A stretch of DNA of 64,000 nt from CAVVFX01 sp963747535 (GTDB lineage: Bacteria > Acidobacteriota > Terriglobia > Bryobacterales > Bryobacteraceae), in NCBI GenBank assembly GCA_963747535.1, contig CAVVFX010000026.1, forward strand, positions 62,001-126,000. The letters run 5' to 3'. Below the pieces are notes generated by a model. It saw nothing but the letters and a program-made list of their open reading frames with translations, ran no database searches and was not told where the DNA came from. Each line of letters starts with the position of its first letter. Within the stretch, counting starts at the first letter, position 1. Shown in pieces: positions 9,701 through 17,028 of the stretch. The position numbers and the translations under genes are program-made.

Positions 9701-10185
9701 AAACACTGCCGGATTACATGGTCCCCGCCGCATTTGTGCGGCTTGAGTCTCTACCCTTGACGGCCAACGGCAAAGTGAACCGTGCCGCGCTTCCCTCCCC
9801 GGAATGCGCGGGCACCAGGGTGGAAGACTCGCTTTCGCGACCCTACACTCCGGTGGAAGAACTCCTTGCCGGTATCTGGAGAGAAATCCTCAATCTGGAA
9901 TACGCAGGAATTGAGGACAACTTCTTCGAATCGGGAGGACACTCGCTACTGGCCGCGCAATTAGTGTCGCGAGTGCGCGATGCATTTGCCATAGAACTTC
10001 CCGTGCGGTGCATCTTTGAGTCTCCAACCATCGCCGGTCTGGCGTCGAGACTGGCCGAATATGCGGAGGAGCCGGCGAAAATTACTCGCATCGCGGAACT
10101 TACTCTCAGCCTGTCGCGTTTGTCCAGCGAAGAAATCGAACAAATGCTGCAAGCGGAAAGGGCTTCGGAGGAAGAAAAATGCTGA
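3796..10185 (+). CDS. Dimodular nonribosomal peptide synthetase, C*-A-T-C-A-T
   Basis: 2129 residues, GTG start six bases after AGAGGAG. Order: a degenerate C-like domain (about 10-440) in which HHxxxDG is replaced by PALCGDA (135-141); adenylation domain 1 (about 455-960; YTSGSTGRPKG from residue 603); carrier 1 (GGHSL, Ser994); an intact C domain (about 1050-1480; HHIVSDG 1183-1189); adenylation domain 2 (YTSGSTGIPKG from 1655); carrier 2 (Ser2050); about 60 further residues with no release domain. Aligning by hand to GrsA gives specificity codes DAWQFGLIDK (module 1, resembling Gln codes) and DAFFLGVTFK (module 2, resembling Ile codes). No epimerisation domain is seen. Release probably needs another enzyme or an NRPS outside the window. 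Confidence 0.95.
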   Translation: MATEVISGFSISPQQQRLWSIGAGDNPRAYRSRCWIELEGPLDRQALRSAIKMTVSRHEALRTSFHVPPDMTLPVQVVDDACVAWQPDLNLTNWPAESQREEIERLYLEGVPEQYLAARLILLSADRAALLLSLPALCGDAATMSSLAPEIGACYDACRCRCDPATGVQLQYPDVAAWLNDLLNSPEAEPARQFWRNGTYGNLMAQRLPFEKNSTPHPGAPKQLDLHLPREIIVQLDAFTRRTQSSLRAVLLTAWCMLLRRFGLDSEVTVGVSCTCRKYEGLENALGLLARYVPVRAVCGAGNSFAKILEEVELALAEADEYQEYFSWSLTGHNGPSVPFFPFGFDFTECPSGQEWSRVKFSLARQHATIDRFRLRLSCLQKEEGLEACFQWEDSAYTQAAIERMASGFAALLADAVARPEVPCNQLEVLDRTEETRLIAKLNDTQSIFAAPHLLHRLFEAQVERSPDAIAVSYEDHSLTYTELNARANQLAHHLRKLNVRPGEFVAVALDRSIELVEAILAVLKSGAAYIPLDPSYPKDRLAYMLSDSAAEVLLTNQHLMQEFDGHRGCVLSLDLLREKLSAESAANPEPGAAVDAAAYVIYTSGSTGRPKGVVISHGAICNHMYWMQEAFPLTAGDRVLQKTPFSFDASVWEFYAPLLHGARLVIARPGGHQDAAYLAQMVAQQGITIIQLVPSLLRMLLEEEGFGRSTSLRAVFCGGEALSPDLLERFFARFKVPLNNLYGPTECAIDTVFWTCRPGDENGSVPIGRPVANTQLYVLDENLQLLPFGVSGELHIGGAQLARGYLNRPDLTAEKFVPSPFGLEPGCRLYKTGDLVRYREDGALEYLGRIDHQVKLRGFRIELGEIESWLLKHPQVREAVAIVREDKPNDKRLVAYVALRPGDVPTTDELRSYIAKGLPEYMVPSAFVVQTALPMTPNGKVDRQALPAPGTENRSCAAPTNAVEELLAAIWAQVLGTERVGIHDNFFHIGGHSLMATQLISRVRSAFQVELPLRCLFEMPTVAEIARQVQSLQGRAAVPAIVPRRGGEYTELSFAQQRLWFLDQLVPASPLYHMPVAIRLSGKLSVDALHQSFNQVVNRHEALRTTFPFIDGRPVQMIQPASPMALHCIDISSISGASQGSLVSQLTTTEFQRPFDLAAGPLLRIKLLKLQEHEHILLLTTHHIVSDGWSLGVLVHELTHLYRSICTGTSADLPELSIQYADFAQWQREWLQGGTLENQLDYWKQQLEGIGAPLSLSTLRPRPPVQTHRGSRETVILPVDLVQSLNASSRREGVTLFMTLLAAFQVLLSRYSGQTKISVGSPIANRTRGEVEPLIGFFVNTLIFRTDLSGDPDLHELLQRVRNICLGAYAHQDLPFERLVEVLQPERDLAHNPLFQAAFVLQNSPTDEVALPDLSWQVLEPSSGIAKFDLTLEVTERSDGLRVSFEYNTDLFDAEFVRTMLSHFRRLLDHVAMDSSTRISELPLLAPEDHSRIVEEWNATGTPYPDKCVHELLEDQVNRTPEALALKFGDRDLSYLELNQRANRIARYLRRRGVKPGDLVGIAMERSPEMAAAWLGVLKAGAAYLPLDPAYPPERLSFMMRDSGARFLLVQGHVATDADGVEAVVNLDSPEIQHEQDNNLPASACPESLAYVMYTSGSTGIPKGIAIPHRGIVRLVSNTNYVDLNPSDVVAQVSNSSFDAITFELWGALLNGCRVVGIAKETALSPRDLGREIREQGITTMFLTTALFNQLAREAPEAMGTLRHMLFGGQAADVQSVRHAIRSSPPQRLLNVYGPTENTTFSTWHLIESVAEDAVTIPIGRPVSNTQMYVLDANLQPVPCGITGEIYIGGDGLAHGYLNRPELTAQTFIPHPFCRKPGERLYRSGDLGACLHDGSIVFQGRVDDQCKVRGFRVEPGEIETAIGRHPGIAQCAVIVREDKRGDQRLVAYYVKNAGETFSSSDLRNFLRKTLPDYMVPAAFVRLESLPLTANGKVNRAALPSPECAGTRVEDSLSRPYTPVEELLAGIWREILNLEYAGIEDNFFESGGHSLLAAQLVSRVRDAFAIELPVRCIFESPTIAGLASRLAEYAEEPAKITRIAELTLSLSRLSSEEIEQMLQAERASEEEKC

Positions 10186-11006
10186 CCCATGGCAGTTCTC
10201 GCGACAAAGCCTGGCTGGTTACGCTTCGTTCCGGCCGCCCTGCCCGCATGCGTCTGATCTGCTTTCCGTATGCCGGTGGTGGAACGTCGATCTTCCGGAA
10301 TTGGGCAGGACACATTCCTGAGGATATTGAAATCTGTTCCGTCCAGTTGCCCGGTAAAGGGATACGCCTCGGGGAGCCGCCGCCTCGCAGACTGCCAGTT
10401 GTTGCGGCGGATTTGGCTGGGTTGCTTGCCGGAACTACGACTCAGCCGTATTCATTTTTCGGATACAGCCTGGGCGCTCTCATCGCCTTTGAGCTGTCGC
10501 GTAGCTTGCGGGCATGCGGTTGTCCCGGCCCTGCTCATCTCTTCGTCGCCGCACATCGAGCGCCTCAACTCCCGAGTACGCACAAGAAGATCCATCATCT
10601 GCCTCGCGCCGAATTCATCGAGGAACTGACCCGGTTCGATGGCACACCCGAATCGGTGCTGCGGAATCCCGAACTGATGGACGTCCTGCTGCCTGGAATT
10701 CAGGCGGATTTCGAGATGTACGAGACCTATGCCTATCGTGCTGATTTGCCGCTGGCGTGTCCCATTACCGCCTTTGGCGGCGACGCGGATCGATCCGTGC
10801 CGCATCACGCTCTGGAGGCCTGGCGGTGCCAGACCACAGGCCCGTTTCGCGCGCAGCTGTTTCCTGGAGGCCATTTCTTTCTCAATCAGATGCTGCCCTC
10901 CCTTTTGTGCGAACTGAGTCGCGATCTGCGGCCGGCCCCACGCCAATTCATGCCAGGCTGGTCCGCTTCTCAGGCCGTTGCTATCAGCACCGCAAGCATT
11001 TTTTGA
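10179..11006 (+). CDS. Type II (editing) thioesterase
   Basis: A 275-residue alpha/beta hydrolase of the GrsT/RifR type. It begins with RLICFPYAGGG, has the nucleophile elbow GYSLG (Ser97) and a C-terminal GGHFF histidine (His232). Such enzymes remove wrong or stalled acyl groups from carrier proteins. The ATG lies inside the last codons of the NRPS gene (7-bp overlap), indicating translational coupling. Because the NRPS lacks a terminal TE, a role in product release cannot be excluded. Confidence 0.93.
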   Translation: MLTHGSSRDKAWLVTLRSGRPARMRLICFPYAGGGTSIFRNWAGHIPEDIEICSVQLPGKGIRLGEPPPRRLPVVAADLAGLLAGTTTQPYSFFGYSLGALIAFELSRSLRACGCPGPAHLFVAAHRAPQLPSTHKKIHHLPRAEFIEELTRFDGTPESVLRNPELMDVLLPGIQADFEMYETYAYRADLPLACPITAFGGDADRSVPHHALEAWRCQTTGPFRAQLFPGGHFFLNQMLPSLLCELSRDLRPAPRQFMPGWSASQAVAISTASIF

Positions 11007-11052
11007 AACGTACGATGAACGGCGCGCACTATTCTACCGGGGGATTGGAGGA

Positions 11053-11310
11053 ATGATGAAACCCATGATGTCGTCACAAACAATCGGCATGCGAAATGAA
11101 CTTTCGGTTCCGCTGAATCGCAGCCGGATGATAACGATCGTGCCGCGCTCCGGTTTTACCGCGGCGGTGGCCGGGATTTGGTTCGCCATCGACAAACAGA
11201 TGATCTGCATCCTGGAACCCTGCGAGCCGCGGCCAGCGCTCCGTCGGCGAGGCAGTCGCCGCCGGAGATACAACACTCGCGAAATCGATAATCAAGGGAG
11301 AGCAGTATGA
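11053..11310 (+). CDS. Small unknown protein (about 85 aa), translationally coupled
   Basis: An ORF starting at ATG 11053 or 11056, just after a GGAGG, and ending in TGA that overlaps the ATG of the next gene (ATGA at 11307). The product begins MMKPMM, has a mildly hydrophobic middle and an arginine-rich tail (RRRGSRRRR). No family is recognised. The ribosome site and stop/start overlap argue for real translation, perhaps as a leader that couples expression of the following GNAT gene; composition alone does not prove coding. Confidence 0.45.
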   Translation: MMKPMMSSQTIGMRNELSVPLNRSRMITIVPRSGFTAAVAGIWFAIDKQMICILEPCEPRPALRRRGSRRRRYNTREIDNQGRAV

Positions 11311-11954
11311 ACTTTGTCATTGAAGCGATTGCATCGTCCAGCCCGCTTGCGAATGCAGCTGCCGATATCCGCGAAGAAGTCTTCCAGGACGCTTGGAAGC
11401 GGATACTCGAGGGACCCAGGTTACAAGATGTTGGACGGCATCTCGACCTCGTCGCTCGCGTCGAGTCGACCGGGGAGCCCGTCGGAGTGATGGCAGTGGT
11501 GGAGACCACCGGCAATGCTTCCTTGCATGCCCGCTTCGGCCTTCCGTTTCAGGTTGGCGATACATCGGCGCGTTACACCCAGCTCGCGGTATTGAAGCCC
11601 TATCGCGGAATGGACATCCCCTTGCGTCTGATACTGGAGGCGAAACGCCGGTTCGTGAATCCTGCCGGCATCCGGTACACGTGGTTGCTTTTCGATGCCG
11701 ATCGCGCGAGCACTTCCTGCTTTCTCTGTCGGGCACTGGGTTTCCAAGCCGGCGCGCGGACCCATCGCAGCGAGTACGGGCGTGTGAGGGTGCTGGCGCG
11801 CGACGAAACACGCTCGACCGCCAGCGAAGCTGATTTGATCGCACAGGACTATCTCTCTGCCGTAGCCGGGCGCCCGACTTCCGATTTCTCCCCGCGGCTC
11901 CCCACGGGACATCACCTGGCTCCTGTCCCGGCACAAGGAGCGGCCGTGCTGTAA
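11307..11954 (+). CDS. GNAT-fold acyltransferase
   Basis: A 215-residue protein whose centre fits the GNAT acetyl-CoA site: a beta strand (YTQLAVL) followed by KPYRGMDIPLRLI, corresponding to motif A, then a second core strand (YTWLLFD) and a CRALGF-like segment. The C-terminal 40 residues are proline-rich and unassigned. Substrate unknown. As the last gene in line with the NRPS cluster it might acylate the product or a precursor or confer self-protection, but an independent role is equally possible. Confidence 0.7.
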   Translation: MNFVIEAIASSSPLANAAADIREEVFQDAWKRILEGPRLQDVGRHLDLVARVESTGEPVGVMAVVETTGNASLHARFGLPFQVGDTSARYTQLAVLKPYRGMDIPLRLILEAKRRFVNPAGIRYTWLLFDADRASTSCFLCRALGFQAGARTHRSEYGRVRVLARDETRSTASEADLIAQDYLSAVAGRPTSDFSPRLPTGHHLAPVPAQGAAVL

Positions 11955-12120
11955 CGTACAAATTACGTGGTGCCCGTTGAAACTCTCCTGACACGTCCGA
12001 CACTATATGTGTGAAATTGGATGGCGGCGAGGGTAGGCGAGCGTTGGATTCGAAGGACTTCGTTCTTCGAGCCTCCGCTGTCGGCATTGAACCTTCATTC
12101 TGGCCACACTTAGAGGTGTC

Positions 12121-12801
12121 ATGTACGAAGAGATGTCTGGAGGAACTGTTCCGCAGTGCACCGCGGCTGTGGAATCACGGGCAAATTCTCACGGGGCCGG
12201 TCATGCCAAAGGCAACCTGAAGCGCGACTCCTTCGATCGCGAATACGTACAGCGCCTCAGGGACGGCCACGTCGAAACTGAGCGGCATTTCGCCAGCTAT
12301 TTCGGCGAGTTGCTGTTGATAAAACTTCGTGCCCGGTTGCGTGATCGGCAACTGATCGAGGACCTGCGCCAGGAGACCTTTGTCCGCGTCCTGATCGCTC
12401 TCAAATCGAGCAACCGGCTCAATTCACCGGAAAGCCTGGGCGCGTTTGTAAATTCGGTTTGCAACAATTTGCTGTTTGAGTTGTATCGGAGGGATGCCGG
12501 AAAACGGGTCATCGAAATGGATGATCGGTTCGATCCACCGGATGGTCGAGCCAGCGCCGAATCACAGCTAGCTACCAAAGAACGCTCTGCCGAGGTCCGT
12601 GAGGTCTTAGAGGAATTGTCGCCCAAAGATCGCGAACTGCTGCGCCTGGTCTTTTATGAAGATATTGACAGTGCGCAGATTTGCCGGTCGATCGGAGTGC
12701 ACCGTGAGTACCTTCGAGTGTTGATACATCGGGCGAAATGCCGGTTTCGTCAGTGTTTGTTAAGACGGTATGCTAATGCCGCGCGGCCGTCTGAAGTATA
12801 G
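12121..12801 (+). CDS. ECF-type RNA polymerase sigma factor
   Basis: 226 residues with sigma region 2 (about 60-130; IEDLRQETFVRVL is the polymerase-binding helix) and region 4 (about 160-215; LSPKDRELLRLVFYEDIDSAQICRSIGVHREYLRVLIHRAK, a helix-turn-helix read here as two parts). No region 3. The first 45 residues are an unusual extension and the start could lie further in. AGAGG precedes the ATG. An anti-sigma gene follows after 11 bp, the standard ECF arrangement. The next operon, with the CHAT protease, is a plausible target. Confidence 0.9.
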   Translation: MYEEMSGGTVPQCTAAVESRANSHGAGHAKGNLKRDSFDREYVQRLRDGHVETERHFASYFGELLLIKLRARLRDRQLIEDLRQETFVRVLIALKSSNRLNSPESLGAFVNSVCNNLLFELYRRDAGKRVIEMDDRFDPPDGRASAESQLATKERSAEVREVLEELSPKDRELLRLVFYEDIDSAQICRSIGVHREYLRVLIHRAKCRFRQCLLRRYANAARPSEV

Positions 12802-12812
12802 GAGCATCTATT

Positions 12813-13496
12813 ATGGATCACGAAACTTGCGTCAAGACGTTGGCTGCCGAAAAATACTTGCTAGGTGAGCTCTTGTCCCCGGAAAGGGAGGGCTTCGAAC
12901 AGCACTTTTTCGAATGCCCGGAATGTGCTGAAAATGTTCGTCTTGGTTTTCAGTTCGGCGAGAACGCAAGAATTGTGTTTCGCGAGGAGAGCGCTCGCCC
13001 TGTATCCAAACTCGCTTTGTGGACCAGCCTTCGGTCCTGGCTTGCCTCGCTCCAACCCCGGATGCTGGTGCCGGTGGGGGCCTGCATTGCTGTCGCGATG
13101 TTCAGTGGTTACCAGAACGTTGTACAAATTCCCGATCTGCGCGCTCGCATGGGTCAGCTTGGACGCCCGCAGGTGCTCTCCACCGCGTTGCTCGCTCCTT
13201 CGTCGCGATCAACGCCTCCGTCCATAGCCGTTCCTCCTGGAGCGCAATTCGTTCAGCTTTCCCTTGCCACTGGCGCGGTCGTGCCGGCTGCGCATTATCA
13301 GTGTGAACTGCGCGCGGCTTCGGGTAAATCGGTAACAACCCTTCCCGTACCGTCACTCGATCCTGACGCGAATCTCAACCTCTTGATCCCCGTCAGCAGT
13401 CTTTTGTCTGGAGACTATGAGGCGATTCTCTCCGGAGTAACTGGCAGCACTGTCACCCCACTTGAACATTACCGATTTACCATCAGACTGAAGTAA
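12813..13496 (+). CDS. Membrane anti-sigma factor with zinc-finger (ZAS-like) N-terminus
   Basis: A 227-residue protein. Residues 1-45 contain H31-x3-C35-x2-C38, the zinc-binding signature of anti-sigma (ZAS) domains. One hydrophobic segment around residues 86-105 (VGACIAVAMF) is probably a membrane helix. The outer part (about 120-227) has regular beta-strand character and ends in a short sandwich-like domain. It would hold the upstream ECF factor at the membrane until a signal is received. What the outer domain senses is unknown. Confidence 0.85.
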   Translation: MDHETCVKTLAAEKYLLGELLSPEREGFEQHFFECPECAENVRLGFQFGENARIVFREESARPVSKLALWTSLRSWLASLQPRMLVPVGACIAVAMFSGYQNVVQIPDLRARMGQLGRPQVLSTALLAPSSRSTPPSIAVPPGAQFVQLSLATGAVVPAAHYQCELRAASGKSVTTLPVPSLDPDANLNLLIPVSSLLSGDYEAILSGVTGSTVTPLEHYRFTIRLK

Positions 13497-13517
13497 TTCC
13501 GCGCGGCACAAGTTAGC

Positions 13518-13537
13518 AGGGCCCGCAATGCGGCCCT
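13518..13537 (+). terminator. GC-rich hairpin after the anti-sigma gene
   Basis: AGGGCC pairs with GGCCCT and the stem continues with GC/GC past one bulged C, 21 bases after the anti-sigma stop. Only a weak T-containing stretch follows (TTGACCTT), so it is a possible rather than classical intrinsic terminator. It separates the sigma/anti-sigma pair from the CHAT operon. Confidence 0.4.
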
Positions 13538-13550
13538 TGACCTTAGTACT

Positions 13551-13604
13551 CCTCCTGTAAGAGAATGCAGTCTACGTTCATTTATTGAAACACCTTACAG
13601 GAGG
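13551..13604 (+). promoter_or_regulatory. Shine-Dalgarno-sequestering inverted repeat upstream of the CHAT operon
   Basis: CCTCCTGTAAG (13551-13561) is the exact reverse complement of CTTACAGGAGG (13594-13604). The right arm contains the AGGAGG ribosome site for the GTG start at 13610, and the left arm is an anti-Shine-Dalgarno. The 32-base loop is AT-rich and contains a further TTCA/TGAA pairing. Folding would hide the ribosome site, as in RNA thermometers and translational riboswitches. The repeat is seen directly; the regulatory role is inferred. Confidence 0.6.
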
Positions 13605-13609
13605 CCGCA

Positions 13610-14500
13610 GTGGCTACGACTAACCCACCTGTTCCATCTCAAAGTTCTTCACAGTTCTATTTTCGAGGCTATGCAGTCGCGGCCGGAGGCTTTCTTACTA
13701 GGATCGGCGACCAGATGCTTAGTTTGGATCCTGACAAGGTTACAACACACGGGGAGAGCTCATTGCCGCTAGTAGGCGGCGTCTCCCATTCGCTGGTCCA
13801 AACTCCCCAACTCAATTTCCCAGACCACATCAGTTACGGTACCTGCGAGACATTCGTTACCGGGCTGTACGACGGAGATCGCACGATCACCACGCTCCGC
13901 GCCAGCGTGAGTGACGTGCGCCTTACGACCGGTCCTTCAGCTGCTGACAATGTCCCCAATGTCCGGTCAATCTCTTTCCGCGCCGGTAGCCTTTCCATCC
14001 AGGCCGAGTCGATCGTTCCCCGGACGGGCGAATCGACGTTCACGATCCATCCGTCGCAGTCACCGGACACGGCGCTCGTGATCACCGATCTATACGGTAA
14101 GGAAACAACCCTACCGATTGAGTTGGACTTCGATCAACAGGCTCTAGCGCTCACGACCTCACATGAGATAGATAACGAATTCCTTTCCAACCGCGAGTTT
14201 TTCGATCGCGTCATCTCCCGCTTTGCGCCGCTCGAAAAGTTCGTGTTCGGGACCAGCAGGATTCCGAGAACGCCTCGAGGTTTCATCGTTTCGTCCTTTG
14301 TAAAGCAGATTCGGCTGGGAAACGAGGTAATCCCCGGCAACGTCCTCACCAGGAAAGGATTCGGCTCCATTCAATTCGGGTTGATGCTCATCAGTCCCAA
14401 TGGACGCCGATTTACGATGGCCCACATCGCCATGGGATCGGATCCCGCGGGCAATGCGGACTGCTGCGCCGTGGAGGACACTGGCGATTGGGGTGACTGA
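13610..14500 (+). CDS. Unknown beta-rich protein coupled to a CHAT protease
   Basis: 296 residues, GTG start five bases after AGGAGG. No signal peptide or membrane helix is evident. The protein alternates polar and hydrophobic residues, consistent with beta structure, and contains patches such as YFRGYAVAAGGF near the N-terminus and SSFVKQIRLGNEVIPGNVL near residue 225; it ends in a Cys-Cys pair and an acidic tail. I do not recognise a family. The gene overlaps the CHAT protease start by 8 bp, so the two are made together. It could be the protease's substrate, inhibitor or sensor. Confidence 0.75.
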   Translation: MATTNPPVPSQSSSQFYFRGYAVAAGGFLTRIGDQMLSLDPDKVTTHGESSLPLVGGVSHSLVQTPQLNFPDHISYGTCETFVTGLYDGDRTITTLRASVSDVRLTTGPSAADNVPNVRSISFRAGSLSIQAESIVPRTGESTFTIHPSQSPDTALVITDLYGKETTLPIELDFDQQALALTTSHEIDNEFLSNREFFDRVISRFAPLEKFVFGTSRIPRTPRGFIVSSFVKQIRLGNEVIPGNVLTRKGFGSIQFGLMLISPNGRRFTMAHIAMGSDPAGNADCCAVEDTGDWGD

Positions 14501-16958
14501 TCGCCAATTTCCGCGGCCGATCATCATAATTGCGTGCATCCTGGCATGTTCCTGTTGCAGTGTGCGTCATGGTACCGCTGACCTTTATCGCGACGCGGTG
14601 CAGGCGTTCCGGGATGCCAGGCTAGGGCAGGCGCTTTCCCTGGCGCGCCAGATTGCCAGGGCTTGTGCGCCTTCCACTGAGTGTTATTGGTCCGCCCGCA
14701 TGCTCGAAGCCCAGGTCCTGTTGACCGACAAGCAGACAGATGCAGCGGCGCTTGTGCTCTCGGAAGAACAACCGCAGTCGCCTGGTTTTGCTGCGTTGGC
14801 GGCAAAACGAAAATGGTTGCAAGGCGACCTGCAAGTTGCGCGCGGCCATCCTGAACGCGCCGGCGAATTCTATTCGAACGCCCGCCGGCTGGCATCCTCC
14901 GCCGGAGCCTCAGACTTGATATCCGAAATAGACCTTAAACGTGCCAGGCTGCTTTTCCAGTGGCGCCATGATACGGAAGGCGCCAAGGCCGTATTTCATG
15001 ATGTCGCGCAACAGTCCGCCCGGCGTGGGGACGCATATTACGAAGCTTTTGCGTTGAACGGCCTGGGTATGCTCGACCTGACGGACTGGCGATTCGACGA
15101 GGCCATTCCCTGGTTTCAGCAAACCGTACAGGCTGCCAGCAAGGGCGGCGCGAAACGCCTGGTTCTGGCGGCAAGTGACAATCTGATGATCTGTTACTAC
15201 CGATTGGGCAGTTTTGACGACGCCGCGAAACAATACCAACAGGCATTGGAACTGCTAGGCGAAAGCGGCCCCTACCGGATGGAATTGCTTGCCCAAATGG
15301 GAAGCACGCTCCTTTATCAAGGCAAGATTCGTGAAGCGATTGAGTATTACCGGCAGGCTGTCTCTTTTGCCAAAGCCGATACGGATGCGGCCCGATATTA
15401 CCGAAACATCGCCGCCGCTAACACTTCGATCCAGGATTGGGACGCGGCGGAGCAGAGCATCAACCAAGCCTTATCGCACAGCCGGGACGACGCCTCCCGG
15501 CCGTGGACGGAGCATATCCAGGCGGCAATCGCCGCCGGCCGCAACAGGTACGGTGAGGCATGCATCCTCTATCGGAAAGCCATCACCGACGGACAGGATA
15601 TTCCCGAGGTGTTGTGGGAATCCCACGCCGCGCTAGCGGAAATTTACTCCCGGCAGAAAAGCTACCGCCAGGCCGACGAGGAATTCACGCAGGCGATCGG
15701 GATTATCGATGGCAATGCAGGCAGGATCGCGACTGATGACTACAGCCTCACCTTCTTCTCTTCGCAAATCCGCTTCTACCAGGATTACATAAGGTCGCTG
15801 ATCGCCCGGCATGAGGATCAGCGAGCGCTGGACGTCGCCGATTCAGCCCGCGCCCGCCTGCTGCTTCAGCATGTGGAGCTAAAACGGAAGCACCATATCG
15901 TTGCCGCGCTCGACTACCAGGCCATCGCCCGCCGTCTGAACAGCGTGCTTCTCTTTTACCTGGTCATGCCGGAGCAGTCTTATCTGTGGATCATCACTCC
16001 CCAAAAGGTTCATCCCCCGGTTCCGCTGCCTCCGGCTGATCAACTCCGCCGCCTGGTCGACCAGTACCGGACCTTTGTCGAGCAGAAGCTGGGAGATCCC
16101 ATCACCGCCCCAAACGAAGCCGGGCGCCGTCTTTACGACGTTCTCGTGGCTCCCGCGGAACCGTTTATTCCACGCAATTCCAAGGTCATCCTGTTTCCCG
16201 ATGACGCCTTGAACTGGCTCAACTTTGAGACTCTGCCTGTTTATGGGAACGCATCGGGAGAACGGCCGCACTACTGGATTGATGATGTCCGCACGGAGAT
16301 CGCGCCTTCCCTGCGGGTTCTTGGCGCCGATGAACCATCAGCGCCGCATCGTCCGGATTCTCTGCTCGTCATCGGCGATCCGGTATCGCCCAACCGGGAA
16401 TTCCCGGCGCTAGAGAATGCTGCGAAAGAAATTGCGGTTATCGAGGCCCACTTCCCGGATGCGCAGAAGAGTACGTTCACCGGCCCCCAAGCTCGCCCCA
16501 CCGTCTACCGCTCCTCCCAGCCGGAACGTTTTTCGTTGGTGCACTTCAGCGCGCATGCGGTGGCTAACAAAGACAGTCCTCTTGATTCCGCGATCATCCT
16601 GTCGTCGGAGGGTGGCAACTTCAAGCTCTACGCCAGAAATGTGATCGGAATGCCGCTGAAGGCGGATCTGGTCACCATTTCCGCATGCCGCAGTGCGGGT
16701 GCCCGATCCTATCTGGGAGAAGGGCTCGTGGGCTTCGCATGGGCTTTCTTGCAGGCTGGCGCGCAGAATGTGATCGCCGGATTGTGGGATGTAACCGATA
16801 GTTCGACACCGGGTATCATGGATGTCCTCTACTCGAAAATCGCAGAAGGCGTAAGCCCCGCCGACGCATTGCGCGCCGCCAAGTTGCAAATGCTTCAATC
16901 GGCGCGAGGCTATCGGCGCCCCTACTACTGGGGTCCCTTCCAAATCTACACTCGATGA
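14493..16958 (+). CDS. TPR-CHAT protease, probable lipoprotein
   Basis: Start chosen at GTG 14493, which overlaps the preceding stop and gives an 821-residue product with a short charged N-terminus, a hydrophobic stretch and a lipobox-like ILAC; an ATG at 14400 would overlap the previous gene by 101 bp. About residues 30-430 form tetratricopeptide-like helical repeats. The C-terminal third is a CHAT (caspase-HetF-associated, separase-like) domain with catalytic His688 in HFSAHA and Cys732 in ISACRS, followed by the typical GLWDVTD. It is expected to be a cysteine peptidase gated by TPR-mediated binding. Export would place it outside the cytoplasm; this rests on the predicted start. Confidence 0.85.
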   Translation: MTDRQFPRPIIIIACILACSCCSVRHGTADLYRDAVQAFRDARLGQALSLARQIARACAPSTECYWSARMLEAQVLLTDKQTDAAALVLSEEQPQSPGFAALAAKRKWLQGDLQVARGHPERAGEFYSNARRLASSAGASDLISEIDLKRARLLFQWRHDTEGAKAVFHDVAQQSARRGDAYYEAFALNGLGMLDLTDWRFDEAIPWFQQTVQAASKGGAKRLVLAASDNLMICYYRLGSFDDAAKQYQQALELLGESGPYRMELLAQMGSTLLYQGKIREAIEYYRQAVSFAKADTDAARYYRNIAAANTSIQDWDAAEQSINQALSHSRDDASRPWTEHIQAAIAAGRNRYGEACILYRKAITDGQDIPEVLWESHAALAEIYSRQKSYRQADEEFTQAIGIIDGNAGRIATDDYSLTFFSSQIRFYQDYIRSLIARHEDQRALDVADSARARLLLQHVELKRKHHIVAALDYQAIARRLNSVLLFYLVMPEQSYLWIITPQKVHPPVPLPPADQLRRLVDQYRTFVEQKLGDPITAPNEAGRRLYDVLVAPAEPFIPRNSKVILFPDDALNWLNFETLPVYGNASGERPHYWIDDVRTEIAPSLRVLGADEPSAPHRPDSLLVIGDPVSPNREFPALENAAKEIAVIEAHFPDAQKSTFTGPQARPTVYRSSQPERFSLVHFSAHAVANKDSPLDSAIILSSEGGNFKLYARNVIGMPLKADLVTISACRSAGARSYLGEGLVGFAWAFLQAGAQNVIAGLWDVTDSSTPGIMDVLYSKIAEGVSPADALRAAKLQMLQSARGYRRPYYWGPFQIYTR

Positions 16959-17028
16959 GACTGTTCGCCTGAGTGGCCTTCGCCGGATCAAGGCGGCGCT
17001 TCCTGCCTGACTCCCTCTGCCACCCGAT

